A stretch of DNA of 64,000 bases from Kitasatospora sp. CB01950 (GTDB lineage Bacteria; Actinomycetota; Actinomycetes; Streptomycetales; Streptomycetaceae). How positions within the stretch are numbered: position 1 is the stretch's first letter; each line of letters starts with the position of its first letter. Both the position numbers and the translations under genes were made by a program. Location: the NCBI RefSeq assembly GCF_001905465.1, contig NZ_LISX01000018.1, positions 51,604 through 115,603 on the forward strand, read 5' to 3'. The notes beneath the pieces are model-generated. The model searched no databases, was not told the DNA's origin, and saw nothing but the letters and a program-made list of their open reading frames with translations. Of this stretch, positions 35,713 to 44,961 are shown in pieces.

Positions 35713-37158
35713 GTGAGCACCCGTCAGAGCCTTGCTCAGCCCGCCGACCACGACGACCAGGCCGACACCGCCGAACCTGCCGAGCCGTCCCGGCCAGGCC
35801 GCACCGCGTACCGCCGTGGCGCGGCCAACCCGAACGGCTCGACCAACGCCCTGCGCGCCGACGTCCTCGGCGCGCTCGGCGTCCTCAAGGTCGCCACCGC
35901 CGACCAACTTCAGCGCCTGCTGCGCCCGGGGGCGGCGTCGAACACGGTGATCCGGCAGGCGCTGCGCGATCTCGCCGGGCATGGCCTGGTCGCCTCGGAC
36001 GGCAACACGAAGGCCCGGCACAAGACGTGGCGGCTGGAGGGCACGGCCGGGCTGGAGGCGGCCGGGCACGTCCTCGGCTTGCCCCGCTCGGACATGGGCT
36101 CCACCGCCCGCGGCGCCGGCCGCTCCGGCGCACAGCACGCGATGGCGGTCAACGAGACGATCGCCGCGTTCGTCCTCGGCGGGGCCGCGCCGGACGCGGC
36201 GGGCGGCGTCGGCACCATCACCGACTGGGCGACCGAGGTGGAGTTCGTCCTGCCGGGCGGGAAGCGCAAGGTGCGTCCGGACGCGGTGTGGCAGGCCCCG
36301 GAGATCGGCGTGCCGGTGCTGATGGTGGAGGTCGACCGCTCGACCATGGCACCGGAGCGGGTGGCCGCGAAGTTCACCGCCTACCGCGAGCTGTTCCGCG
36401 TCAAGGTCCGCGACAACGACCCGGCCCGCTCCGACGAAGCAGCCGCTGACCGGACGGTGCACTGGTGGCGCCGCGCCTACCCCGGCCACACCCGGCCCGG
36501 GTACCCGCCCGTCGCCCTGGTCGTCACCGACGCCGGACCCGTGGCGCTGGCCAACCGCCAGCAGGCGGTGGCGGACCTGGCGCGCGACGCTTGGGGCGGC
36601 TTCTGGTGGACCATGCGCTCCGACAACACGGGCGGGGACGGCTGGCGCGAGTACGACGACGCGGTCCCGGTCATCGCCACCACTCTGGAGCTGCTGGCCG
36701 AGCACGGCCCGATGGGGCCGGTCTGGTGGCGCTACGGCCGCGACGAAGCCCGCTACTCCCTACTGGAGGCGCTGGAGAGCCCGGACACCCGCGCCGCGTA
36801 CGACGAGCGCCAGAAGGCCCGGGAGAAGAAGGCCGACGAGGAGCACCAGGAACTGATGAAGACCCTTGCCTGTCCCGACTGCGGGAACGTCCCCTACTGG
36901 GAGAGCACCCAGGAGTACGGCCCCAAGGGACGACAGACCTGGACCCGTCGCCCGGGTGGCCTCTGCTGGTCCTGCCACGAGAAGGAGGAAGAGCGGCGCG
37001 AGCAGGAGCGGGAAGTCGAGGCCCAGGCGCGGCTGGAGGCGGCCCGCTCGGCCAACGCGCAGCTGCGTCCGTGCTGGTCGTGCCGGGGTGTGATCGGCGG
37101 GGCGGAGGGCTCGTTCCTGGAGTTGCGGGACAAGGCCCGGCCGGACCGGCTGGTGTGA
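35713..37158 (+). CDS. replication-relaxation family protein, C-terminus cut by transposon
   Basis: GTG 35713 after GGGAGAGG gives 481 aa. A winged helix (VLKVATADQLQRLLRPGAAS, then VIRQALRDLAGHGLVASDGN) precedes a nuclease-like region (EVEFVLPGGKRKVRPDAVWQ, PVLMVEVDRSTMAPERVAAK FTAYRE). It ends in two zinc-finger-like Cys pairs (LACPDCGNVPYW, LCWSCHEKE, PCWSCRGVIG). The family accompanies Streptomyces linear plasmids and mobile elements. The last codon and the stop (GTG TGA) lie in the TGTGAAG of the transposon end, so the original C-terminus has probably been removed. Confidence 0.82.
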   Translation: MSTRQSLAQPADHDDQADTAEPAEPSRPGRTAYRRGAANPNGSTNALRADVLGALGVLKVATADQLQRLLRPGAASNTVIRQALRDLAGHGLVASDGNTKARHKTWRLEGTAGLEAAGHVLGLPRSDMGSTARGAGRSGAQHAMAVNETIAAFVLGGAAPDAAGGVGTITDWATEVEFVLPGGKRKVRPDAVWQAPEIGVPVLMVEVDRSTMAPERVAAKFTAYRELFRVKVRDNDPARSDEAAADRTVHWWRRAYPGHTRPGYPPVALVVTDAGPVALANRQQAVADLARDAWGGFWWTMRSDNTGGDGWREYDDAVPVIATTLELLAEHGPMGPVWWRYGRDEARYSLLEALESPDTRAAYDERQKAREKKADEEHQELMKTLACPDCGNVPYWESTQEYGPKGRQTWTRRPGGLCWSCHEKEEERREQEREVEAQARLEAARSANAQLRPCWSCRGVIGGAEGSFLELRDKARPDRLV

Positions 37159-37203
37159 AGTTCGGCCGTGATGTCACTGGGATGTTCGGATCGGATGTCA
37201 CTG
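37157..37203 (+). repeat. tandem transposase-binding-type repeats at the transposon left end
   Basis: Two copies of a 23-bp sequence 24 bases apart (37157-37179 and 37181-37203) match at 18 of 23 positions; both end in GATGTCACTG and start GA-GTTCGG. This is the form of TnsB or TniA end binding sites. A palindrome ATGTC-TCGGT-GACAT at 37269-37283 may hold a third inverted copy. Confidence 0.7.
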
Positions 37204-37542
37204 ATGGGCGGCGGTATCAGCGCTGCTCAAAGCCATCTGACTGGTCGATCATGGTGATATCTCTCCGGATGTCTCGGTGACATGAAGCCGTATCGGCCGA
37301 TGTCGTGCTCGCCGCATCTCCTTCGTTTTATTGATCTTGGTGCTCGGGGGCCCTGGTGCGCCGGGTCTTGCGGAGGTCCCGGCCGCCCGGGACCTGTGGT
37401 GGCCGTGGGGCAGATAGCACGTGCGCGCGTCGGGGTGACGGGAACGGCAAGGCGTCACCTGTTCGAGTGAGTGGCTGGGTCGGGGGTTGGCTTTCGGCTC
37501 GTAGTCTCGCGTTCGGATTCGCCTGTCGGTGAGCTCACTGGG

Positions 37543-39222
37543 ATGAACTTGCTTGAATGCCAGCACTGTTGGGGTTGGGGGCTGCGCTGTGATCGCCGTT
37601 TCGTTATCCGTCTGCCTGCCCCGCCGGTGCTGCTTCCGGTGACCGCGCTGGAGGACGCCCCGGCGGGGGGCCTGGGTCGGCATCGGGATGAGCTCCGGCC
37701 TGCCGCGGTGGCCCAGTTGCTCGGGCTGCGCGGGGCGGGGGAGTTGACAACCGCTCACGTGAGGCTGGTGGCCGGGGCGGTGGGCGTGAGCATCCGTACG
37801 GTGTGGCGTTGGCTCAAGGAGGCCGAGGAGAGCGGTACGTCGGAGAAGCCCGCCAGGAAGCGTCTGCGGATCACCGACGAGATCGTCGATGTGCTCGCCG
37901 ACTACCAGGGCAACGTGAGGCGTGCCCACGAGCAGCTGGTACGCGAGGCCCTGGCGGCGGGGGAGGAGCCGGTGGGGCTGACCACGCTGCACGACGCGAT
38001 CGCCCGTGACCTCGATCCGGGTTTCATGGCGGGTCTGCGCCAGGGCATCCCGGCCGCCCGTGGTTTCGACCCGGCTTTCAAGCGGCCCCCGGTGGCCCGT
38101 AACCAGGTGTGGGAGGGCGACCACAAGCAGGCCCCGCTGGTGGTGATGATGCCGGACCAGACCACCTCGAAGGTGTGGGTGACGTGGTTCGAGGACCGCG
38201 GCACCAGCCACGTGATGGGCTGGGCGGTCACCGCGGGCTCCGCACACCGGGGATCGGTCCTGGCGGCTTTGCGGTCGGCGGTGCTGCGCGAGGACCCGTA
38301 CGGGCCGGCCGGCGGGCTGCCGCGCCTGGTGCGCATCGACGGCGGCGCCGATTTCCTGTCCAAGACCGTCCAGCGGGCCTTCGGGCTGCTCGGCGTGCCG
38401 GTCCACCGGGTGCGCAGTGCCCGCCACAAGGGCGGGGTGGAGCGGCTGAACCGTACCGGCGTGACCAGGTTCTTCGCCGACCTGCCCCGCTACAGCAAGG
38501 CGCCCCTGCTCGATCACCGTCGGCGGGTGGGTGACCAGGACCCGCCGCTGACGTTCGAGGCGTTCGTCGACCTGCTACGCACGTGGGTCCACGAGCACAA
38601 CACGAAGCACGTGGTGGAACGTACCCAGATGACACCGCTGCAGGCGTGGCTGTCCGATCCTACCGAGATCCGGCCGGAGCCCAGCGCGGTAGAGCTGCGC
38701 GCCTTCATGCTGGAGAGCGACAACCGGGTTCATAAGATCACCAGTCACGGGGTGGAGTTTGCGGGCCGCTGCTACATGCCCGAGATGGGCGTCGGCCGTA
38801 TCGGCGTTCAGGTGCGGGTCCGGTGGATGCCGCACCACAGCCACGAGATCGACCTGTACACCTTCCGTGGCAACCGCTACCTCGGCCGGGCCTTTCTCAG
38901 CGACGAAGCCACCGAGGAACTGCGCGCCAAGGTCCTGGCCGACCGTGATGAGCACAGCGCTGCGCTGCGCCGGGCTCTGAAACGCTCCGGCGAGCGAAAA
39001 CGGGAGCGTTACCTCCCCTCCACCCAGGCCGAACTTCCGGTACGGGCAAAGCGCATGACTGAGCGTGAGGTACGGGATGAACTCGCCGGCTCCAGCGGAA
39101 GAGCACCTGCCATGCCGCGCCGGCGCGCGGAGCCCTACTCGCCCCTGACCCCCATCCCGGCTGGCTGGGCCCGCCCCGGCCAAGCCGCCACCACCTCGGA
39201 TCCGTCTTCGGAGGACGCATGA
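37543..39222 (+). CDS. DDE transposase (TniA/TnsB-like)
   Basis: About 559 aa from ATG 37543; the ribosome site is weak (GGTGAG). The N-terminus has an HTH (TTAHVRLVAGAVGVSIRTVW RWLKEAEES) and a second DNA-binding region. The rve core has Asp193 in WEGDHKQAP, Asp266 in RIDGGADFLS and Glu300 in GGVERLNRTG. A Mu-type beta-barrel follows (HHSHEIDLYTFRGNRYLG). It should bind the end repeats and do strand transfer with the ATPase partner. It overlaps the ATPase by four bases. A damaged relative is at 10664. Confidence 0.9.
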   Translation: MNLLECQHCWGWGLRCDRRFVIRLPAPPVLLPVTALEDAPAGGLGRHRDELRPAAVAQLLGLRGAGELTTAHVRLVAGAVGVSIRTVWRWLKEAEESGTSEKPARKRLRITDEIVDVLADYQGNVRRAHEQLVREALAAGEEPVGLTTLHDAIARDLDPGFMAGLRQGIPAARGFDPAFKRPPVARNQVWEGDHKQAPLVVMMPDQTTSKVWVTWFEDRGTSHVMGWAVTAGSAHRGSVLAALRSAVLREDPYGPAGGLPRLVRIDGGADFLSKTVQRAFGLLGVPVHRVRSARHKGGVERLNRTGVTRFFADLPRYSKAPLLDHRRRVGDQDPPLTFEAFVDLLRTWVHEHNTKHVVERTQMTPLQAWLSDPTEIRPEPSAVELRAFMLESDNRVHKITSHGVEFAGRCYMPEMGVGRIGVQVRVRWMPHHSHEIDLYTFRGNRYLGRAFLSDEATEELRAKVLADRDEHSAALRRALKRSGERKRERYLPSTQAELPVRAKRMTEREVRDELAGSSGRAPAMPRRRAEPYSPLTPIPAGWARPGQAATTSDPSSEDA

Positions 39223-39986
39223 CCACCACCGCGCCGCAGCGCCGCCCCGACCTGCGACCGCAGTTCTTCCTCGGCCTTGAGGAGTCGTCGCTGGTCGCCA
39301 CCGACACGCTGCTGCAGATCAAGGACACCGTCGTCGATACCGTCGAATCGAGGGCGATGTCGGTGATCTACGGGGATGCCGGGCTCGGCAAGAGCTTCGG
39401 CACCCGCGCCACGATCCAGGAGATGAACCCCGATCTGATCCTCCCGCTGGACTTCGCCCGCTCCCGCCCCGGCCCGAAGGACCTGCGCGAGGAGCTGTTC
39501 CACCAGATGAACCTGAGCTGCAAGATGCCCGGCACCCCGACCGCGTTCGACAAGCTGCTGCGTGAGTCCCTGCCCCGGCGTCCGTACGTGATCGTGTGCG
39601 ACGAGGCCCAGCAGTACCGGCGGGAGAACTTCGAGTTCCTGCGCAAGCTGTGGGACAACTGCGACCCCAAGCCCGCCATCCTCTTCGTCGGCGGCCGGGA
39701 GGCGTACGAGACGCTGCAGAGCGATCCGGCGCTGGCCTCGCGGATCTACATCCGCCTGGAGATCCTGGCGATGACCGAGGACGAGATCCTCAAGACCGTG
39801 CCCGACTCCCACCCCGTGTGGAAGGGCGTGGACGAGGCACTGCTGCAGCGGATCGACACCCAGTACGCGCTCGGATCGTTCCGTGAGTGGGTGAAGGTCA
39901 CCAAACACGTGCTGAAGGGCATGGCGCACTTCAAGGCCGACAAGATCGACGACCGCATCGTGGACTGGGCCCTGGCCCGGTGCTGA
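39219..39986 (+). CDS. AAA ATPase (TniB/TnsC-like)
   Basis: 255 aa, starting within the transposase stop (ATGA overlap). Walker A is GDAGLGKS (residues 52-59), Walker B is VIVCDEAQQ (Asp128-Glu129), and sensor 1 is PAILFVGGREA. This is the transposition-regulating AAA+ class that selects the target and activates the transposase. It overlaps the next ATPase by seven bases. Confidence 0.9.
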   Translation: MTTTAPQRRPDLRPQFFLGLEESSLVATDTLLQIKDTVVDTVESRAMSVIYGDAGLGKSFGTRATIQEMNPDLILPLDFARSRPGPKDLREELFHQMNLSCKMPGTPTAFDKLLRESLPRRPYVIVCDEAQQYRRENFEFLRKLWDNCDPKPAILFVGGREAYETLQSDPALASRIYIRLEILAMTEDEILKTVPDSHPVWKGVDEALLQRIDTQYALGSFREWVKVTKHVLKGMAHFKADKIDDRIVDWALARC

Positions 39987-40807
39987 CCACCCCGCCCCCG
40001 CCGCCGGCCGGCCCGGGGCCGGCCGCCGCCCCGGAACTCTTCGCCGTCCTGGAAGACGCCGCCCCGCCCGGCCTGCACTTCCTCGCCACCCCGGGTGTGC
40101 GGACGCTGCTCACCCCGGGGATGTCCGCCGTGGGCGATGCGCTCGCCGACGCGTACGCCCAGGGGCGTTTTGTGTGCGTGCTGGGCGACGCCGGGGTCGG
40201 CAAGACCTTTGCCGTCCACACCGCCGCCCGCCGTCTCGGTGAGCTGCTGCCGCTGGACTTCCGGGCTCAGCCGGCGCCGACGGACCTGCGCGCCTGCCTG
40301 CACAAGACGTTGAAGCTCCGCGGCGAGGCGCCTGCCGACCCTGGGGCCGCCGACGCCTGGATCCGCCGCGCTCTGGCCCTCAAGCCGCGGATCGTCGTGG
40401 TCGAGGATGCCGACCGGATGTCGGCGTCGTGCTTCGAGTACCTGCGTTTCCTGCACGACGACCTTCCCCAAGGGCTGTGCGTGGTCCTGATCGCCCAGTC
40501 ACGGGGCGAACGGCACCTGCGTGCCCAGCGGATGCTCGCCACCCGCACCGCCGGCTGGCCTTTCATCTGGCCGCTCACCCGCGACCAGGTCCCCCGGGCA
40601 GTGCCTGCTCTGCATCCGCTGTGGCGCAGTGTCGCGCCCGGCGACCTGCAGGCGCTGGACGCCCGTGTCGCCGACGGCTGCCTGCGCCGCTGGGTCGTGC
40701 TCACGCACCACGCTCAGCGGGCTCTGGCCACAACCGGAGCTGCCGCGCCCGACCAGCGCCTGCTACAGGCCGTGGCCGACAAGGTCGACGGCGGGCGGCG
40801 CCCATGA
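39980..40807 (+). CDS. second AAA ATPase
   Basis: GTG 39980 overlaps the previous gene by seven bases and gives 275 aa. Walker A is GDAGVGKT (69-76), Walker B is RIVVVEDADRM (Glu-Asp), with LCVVLIAQSRGE as sensor. It is homologous to the first ATPase but clearly different. Two ATPases in one transposon may form a mixed ring or act at different steps. Confidence 0.85.
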   Translation: MLTTPPPPPAGPGPAAAPELFAVLEDAAPPGLHFLATPGVRTLLTPGMSAVGDALADAYAQGRFVCVLGDAGVGKTFAVHTAARRLGELLPLDFRAQPAPTDLRACLHKTLKLRGEAPADPGAADAWIRRALALKPRIVVVEDADRMSASCFEYLRFLHDDLPQGLCVVLIAQSRGERHLRAQRMLATRTAGWPFIWPLTRDQVPRAVPALHPLWRSVAPGDLQALDARVADGCLRRWVVLTHHAQRALATTGAAAPDQRLLQAVADKVDGGRRP

Positions 40808-42261
40808 CCGCCCCCACACTCCCTGCTGTCCCCGGCCCACAGGCCGTCACCACACCGCCGACGGGGGCGGCGCCGTGGCCGGTGAGGCTGCTTCTGGACG
40901 GCGACGACGACCACGCGGTGCACCGGGCCGCCTACCAGCGGGCCGATCCCGCCCGCGGCCGGATCACCGTCGATCCCACCCCGCACGCCACAAGTCCGGC
41001 CTACCTCGCGCTGGATGTGCTGCGCGCCATGGGCCGCGACGGCTTCTCCCGTCCCGAGGCCGAGCGGATGTCCACCGACCCGGCCTGGCGGGCGGTGACC
41101 TGCTGGACCCTGGCCACCGACGTGCACGAGGCCATCGTGCTGCGCGCCCACCGCCTGACCCTCGAGCGCCTGCGCCGCCTCGCCGTCTGGCGCGCGGACA
41201 CCGGCATCCGCCTGACCCTGATCGCCCACGCTCCGGAGCCGGCCGACGAGCAGCACCTGCAGACGCGCCTTCACGACGCCGGCCTCACCGACGCGCAGGG
41301 GGTACGGGGCGCGGACGACGTCCTCGAGGCGATCGGGCCACCAGCAACCGGCCGCCGCCACGGCCCTCCGCCGGGCGATCATGCCCACCCGCTGCCCACC
41401 CTGCCCCGCAGCGGCATGGCTGCGTTCCGCGCGGACTGCTGGCGCCGCCAGAACGACGTCCACTTCACCCACACCGACGGCCAGTACCGCGCCGGCTACG
41501 CCGCCGCCCGCACCTGGCTGGCCCGCACCCTGCCCTCCCCGCCACCCACCGCCGGACCCGCAGACGGACGCACCGCCGAGCCCACCGCCTTCACCCTCCA
41601 GGAGACCGAGGCCGTACGCCTGTTCCTGGCCCGCCTGACCGTCTCCAGCCCCAGCCCCCAGCACACCGTGGCCCGCGTGCGCGGCGCCCAGGCCGGCTTC
41701 CTCAGCCGCTCGGTGCTGCTCGACGTACCCGACGACCTCACCGACTGCGCGGGGCCCGGCCTGACCACCGTGCCGCTGACCCCGCGCGTCCTGCACACGA
41801 TCACCTGGCGCTTGCCCAACCCGCTGCGCGCCGCCGCGCTGGCCTCCATGCTGTTCACCGGCACCAGCCGTGACCTGCTGTCGATGACCCAGATCGAGAG
41901 CGTCGACCACCATCACGCCACGGTGGCCATCGACCGCGACTCACGGATCAACATCGGCCAGGCACCGGGTCCCCGGCACATGTACGCCGTCCCGCCCCGC
42001 GCCCGACCCCTGCTGCGCGCCGCCGTGGAATTCCGTCGCCGCTCCCCGCGCACCGCCGACCACCACGGCCTGTTCGCGAACTGCTTCGGTACCACGCCAC
42101 GCCTCGAGGCCCTCGTCGCCGACGCGGGGCTCGCCATCCCCACCCTGGTCCATCCCCACCCCGGGGACGACTGGCACACCACCGCCCGCTGCTGGCGCCT
42201 GCACACCCCAGCCCCGCCCACCCCGGATGTCCTGCCGCGCCTTGTGGAGTTACGCCCGTGA
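40804..42261 (+). CDS. degenerate AAA-like protein with C-terminal domain
   Basis: 485 aa, ATGA overlap with the previous gene. The N-terminal 170 residues match the fold order of the ATPases (PWPVRLLLDGDDDHAVHRAA, RITVDPTPHATSPAYLALDV, HEAIVLRAHRLTLERLRRL then GIRLTLIAHAP) but the Walker A Lys and Walker B Asp-Glu are gone. The C-terminal half (FRADCWRRQNDVHFTHTDGQ, SRSVLLDVPDDL, LLSMTQIESVDHHHATVAI) is not recognised. It may be a structural partner or target-choice factor. Confidence 0.65.
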   Translation: MTAPTLPAVPGPQAVTTPPTGAAPWPVRLLLDGDDDHAVHRAAYQRADPARGRITVDPTPHATSPAYLALDVLRAMGRDGFSRPEAERMSTDPAWRAVTCWTLATDVHEAIVLRAHRLTLERLRRLAVWRADTGIRLTLIAHAPEPADEQHLQTRLHDAGLTDAQGVRGADDVLEAIGPPATGRRHGPPPGDHAHPLPTLPRSGMAAFRADCWRRQNDVHFTHTDGQYRAGYAAARTWLARTLPSPPPTAGPADGRTAEPTAFTLQETEAVRLFLARLTVSSPSPQHTVARVRGAQAGFLSRSVLLDVPDDLTDCAGPGLTTVPLTPRVLHTITWRLPNPLRAAALASMLFTGTSRDLLSMTQIESVDHHHATVAIDRDSRINIGQAPGPRHMYAVPPRARPLLRAAVEFRRRSPRTADHHGLFANCFGTTPRLEALVADAGLAIPTLVHPHPGDDWHTTARCWRLHTPAPPTPDVLPRLVELRP

Positions 42262-43127
42262 CCGCCCCAGCCCCGCCAACCGGCACCAGTCTGTTCGCCT
42301 TCGACCTTACGTTCCTGCGCGAGCGCGCCACGGACTGCCGGCTGGGCGATGACGAACTCACCGCACTGACCGGCATCCCCACCGCGGACTGGGACACCCA
42401 TCTCACCCCGCAGACCCTCCCCGCCGCAGCCCTGATCCACCTGGCCCACGCCCTCTCCACCTCCCCGGAATCCCTCCTGCGCACCCACGCCCAGGACTCA
42501 CGCCCCGGCCCGCAGACGGCCACCCACGCCATCGTGCTGCACGCGGCCCTCATGGAAGCCGGCCGTATCCACCCCGACGACCTGGCCAGCGCCCTGGAAT
42601 GGCCCGCCCACCGTCTGGGACGCGCCGCCACCGCCCTGGCCGCACACCTTGAACAGCACGACAGCCCCCACCGGCTTGTCCACACCGACACCAGCATCCA
42701 CCTGACCACCATGCCCGGCCTGCTCACCGGCCAGCAGCGGCAGAACCTCCACAGCACCGGCCACACTGTCGCCTCCCTCAGCCCGCTGGAGGCCGCCGCC
42801 GTCACCCGCCTGCTACGCCGCACCGCCGAGGGCCTTCCCCTGGAGCTGTCGCCCGAGCAGATTCCGCGCCTGGCCAACCGCCGCCTGCTCGCCCCCACGG
42901 GCGGGCATCCGGCCGTCCACCCCGACGTGCTGTTCGCCCTCGGTCTGGCCCGCCATCCCCTCACGGACACCCCCGCTCCAGCCGACAGCCAAGTCCTCGG
43001 CCACCGCGCCGCCGTGGCCGATCCGCAACAGCTCCGGCATGTCGACTACCCGGCTGCGGTTCTCGCCGATCCCGTGGCCAGGCCCGTGCCCGCCGGAGCC
43101 ATACCGCAACCACCAGGATCGCGATGA
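42258..43127 (+). CDS. HTH-like protein of the transposon
   Basis: GTG 42258 overlaps the previous stop by four bases. 289 aa. The N-terminus is Cro-like (RLGDDELTALTGIPTADWDT, then LIHLAHALSTSPESLLRTHA), and two further winged-helix-like regions follow (IHPDDLASALEWPAHRLGRA, then QIPRLANRRLLAPTGGHPAV). It may bind target DNA, so it could act like a TnsD/TniQ. No zinc finger is visible, which separates it from TniQ. Confidence 0.55.
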   Translation: MTAPAPPTGTSLFAFDLTFLRERATDCRLGDDELTALTGIPTADWDTHLTPQTLPAAALIHLAHALSTSPESLLRTHAQDSRPGPQTATHAIVLHAALMEAGRIHPDDLASALEWPAHRLGRAATALAAHLEQHDSPHRLVHTDTSIHLTTMPGLLTGQQRQNLHSTGHTVASLSPLEAAAVTRLLRRTAEGLPLELSPEQIPRLANRRLLAPTGGHPAVHPDVLFALGLARHPLTDTPAPADSQVLGHRAAVADPQQLRHVDYPAAVLADPVARPVPAGAIPQPPGSR

Positions 43128-44227
43128 CGACGCGTCCGGCCGCCGCACCCGCCGCCACTTCCGGGCAGTGGCGGCCCACCTGGTCACCGGGACCAGGTAA
43201 TCCGGATCTGCCCGCGCTCACCGTGGTGCACGATGCACACGACGACCACGCCTTCATGTCGGCGGCCCTGACCGCCCACACCCCGGCGCTGGGCCGCATC
43301 ACCGTCCACCCCACCCCCGTGGCCACCGCCCCCGCATCCCTGGCCCACGACCTCCTGCGCAGTCTGAACAAGCACCTGCTCCCGGGAAACGAGGAGGCCG
43401 CCCACTGGGCCGGTGGAACCGACACCGCCTGGCGCGTTGTCGCCGCCTGGACCACTGCCCTGCACATCGGGCACGTCATCGTCACCCGCGCCCACCGCAT
43501 CAGCTCCCGCCACTTCGAGCACCTCTTCGCCCTGCGGGAACTCACCGGGATCCACCTGACCCTGCTGTGCCATGGACCCCTCCCGCCCGCGCTCGCCTCC
43601 GCCCTGGCCTTCCTGCCGCACCACGACGTGCACACCCTGGATGGCGCCCGCCGTGCCGTCAGCGCACCGCTCCCGCCACCGCCGGCCGACCGGTACGCCT
43701 GGTGGGAGGCCGCCACGCACATCCCACCCCACGCGGATGAGCCGGGCTTCATCCAGCCCACGCACCACCCGCTCGACCACAGCCGCTTGGCCGCCGCAGG
43801 CCGCCGCTTGGGCCGCACGCTGCTCGCACTGCCCGCCGGCGGGCGACTTCCACCCGAGCCCGACCATGCGACGGTCCTGCTCGTCCACCGGCTTCACACA
43901 CGCGTCGCCCACCCTCTGCACGCCGCCGCGCTGGCACAGCGGGTTGTCACCGGACGCTCCGACGCGCCGCTCCGGCTGTCCGTCGCCCGCACCGGCGGCG
44001 GCGATCTTCCCGTACCGCCCTGGGCAGCCGACCTGATCTCCGCAGCCGGCCGCTTCGCGGAGCTGGACGGGAGGCCGCCCGGCCGCCAAAGCATGCAACT
44101 CGCCCCGTGGGACAGGAGAGCCGTGGACGAAGCAGCCCACATCTGCGGCCTGTTCGAGCGTCAGGTTCTCAACAGGAGCCAAGCGCGTTCCAACCCGCCG
44201 CGTACACGGGCTCACCCGAAAGAATGA
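43124..44227 (+). CDS. second degenerate AAA-like protein
   Basis: 367 aa, ATGA overlap. It is a paralogue of the 485-aa protein's N-terminal half: HDAHDDHAFMSAALTAHTPA, RITVHPTPVATAPASLAHDL LRSL, GHVIVTRAHRISSRHFEHLF then GIHLTLLCHGPL. Again the Walker residues are missing. The C-terminal part is unique. Two such pseudo-ATPases next to two intact ones is unusual. Confidence 0.6.
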   Translation: MTTRPAAAPAATSGQWRPTWSPGPGNPDLPALTVVHDAHDDHAFMSAALTAHTPALGRITVHPTPVATAPASLAHDLLRSLNKHLLPGNEEAAHWAGGTDTAWRVVAAWTTALHIGHVIVTRAHRISSRHFEHLFALRELTGIHLTLLCHGPLPPALASALAFLPHHDVHTLDGARRAVSAPLPPPPADRYAWWEAATHIPPHADEPGFIQPTHHPLDHSRLAAAGRRLGRTLLALPAGGRLPPEPDHATVLLVHRLHTRVAHPLHAAALAQRVVTGRSDAPLRLSVARTGGGDLPVPPWAADLISAAGRFAELDGRPPGRQSMQLAPWDRRAVDEAAHICGLFERQVLNRSQARSNPPRTRAHPKE

Positions 44228-44278
44228 ACCAACCGGATAGAGCCCAACACACCACCCCGCCTACCCGATGCTGGGGGC

Positions 44279-44776
44279 ATGGCAGAACGTCCCCGGGACT
44301 TGTGGGCTCAGCTCAACATGGCGGTCACGCACATCGGCCTGTCAGCGCCTGGCAAGGTGAGCGCCCGACCCCAAGGCAAGACAACCGTCATCACGGCAAA
44401 TCAGGTGCGCACCGTCACCCTGGTGCTGTCCGGCCACACATCCGCAACGACCACCGCTGTGCAGGACTACTTCGGCTGGCCCGTGTGGGACGCGCCCGCC
44501 GTGCCCGCCCAGGACCACGGCTGGAAGGCCGTCTTCAACTCGGCCAACCGTACCTTCGAAGGCTTCTACGACGAGTCAAAGCACAGCACCGACCCGGAGA
44601 TCGTCCGCATCGCAGTACCTGTTCGCCTCACCGACGACATGTGGCACATGCTCGAGAAGACCGGAGCCGTCGTCATGGGTATCGGCCTGACAGGGGATCC
44701 GGCACCGCAGGCCATCGCCACTGGAGTCAGGCAGCGTCAGTTCCGCGCAGCCCTGGTCGAAGCACTGTTCCACTGA
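44279..44776 (+). CDS. hypothetical protein, 165 aa
   Basis: ATG 44279 begins MAERPRDLWAQLNMAVTHIG. The mid region RTVTLVLSGHTSATTTAVQD and the C-terminus LTDDMWHMLEKTGAVVMGIG LTGDPAPQ look like a soluble alpha/beta protein. It may be the last cargo gene of the preceding transposon, since no end was found before it. I do not recognise it. Confidence 0.6.
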   Translation: MAERPRDLWAQLNMAVTHIGLSAPGKVSARPQGKTTVITANQVRTVTLVLSGHTSATTTAVQDYFGWPVWDAPAVPAQDHGWKAVFNSANRTFEGFYDESKHSTDPEIVRIAVPVRLTDDMWHMLEKTGAVVMGIGLTGDPAPQAIATGVRQRQFRAALVEALFH

Positions 44777-44961
44777 GCAACCCCAGCCCTGACGTACCCC
44801 AGCGGCACTTGTCCAGCACCACGTTGAGCGGGCCGCGTCCCCGAGCCTAAGTGGCTGTTGTCTTTCCGGGCTTGAGAGCTGTGTTTCCGCTGGTCGGGCA
44901 TAGGGCCGGCGGGCCCGTGGCAGTGGTGACGTGTCGTGTCGTCGCTCGGGTGGAGGTCGGG

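Larger units (their letters stand above)
37154..44227 (+). mobile_element. Tni/Tn7-like transposon with several AAA ATPases
   Basis: The left end is TGTGAAG at 37154, followed by two 23-bp repeats. Then come six overlapping genes: a DDE transposase, two AAA ATPases, two degenerate ATPase-like proteins and an HTH-like protein. I could not find the matching right end. 44227 is the last gene end, so the true boundary lies to its right, before the next element at 44850. Confidence 0.7.

Noticed and set aside
44880..44960. Right end of the multi-ATPase transposon near CAGTGGTGACGTGTC
   Set aside because: It only loosely resembles the inverse of the left repeats (CAGTGACATC) and lies inside the next element, so I did not use it as a boundary.
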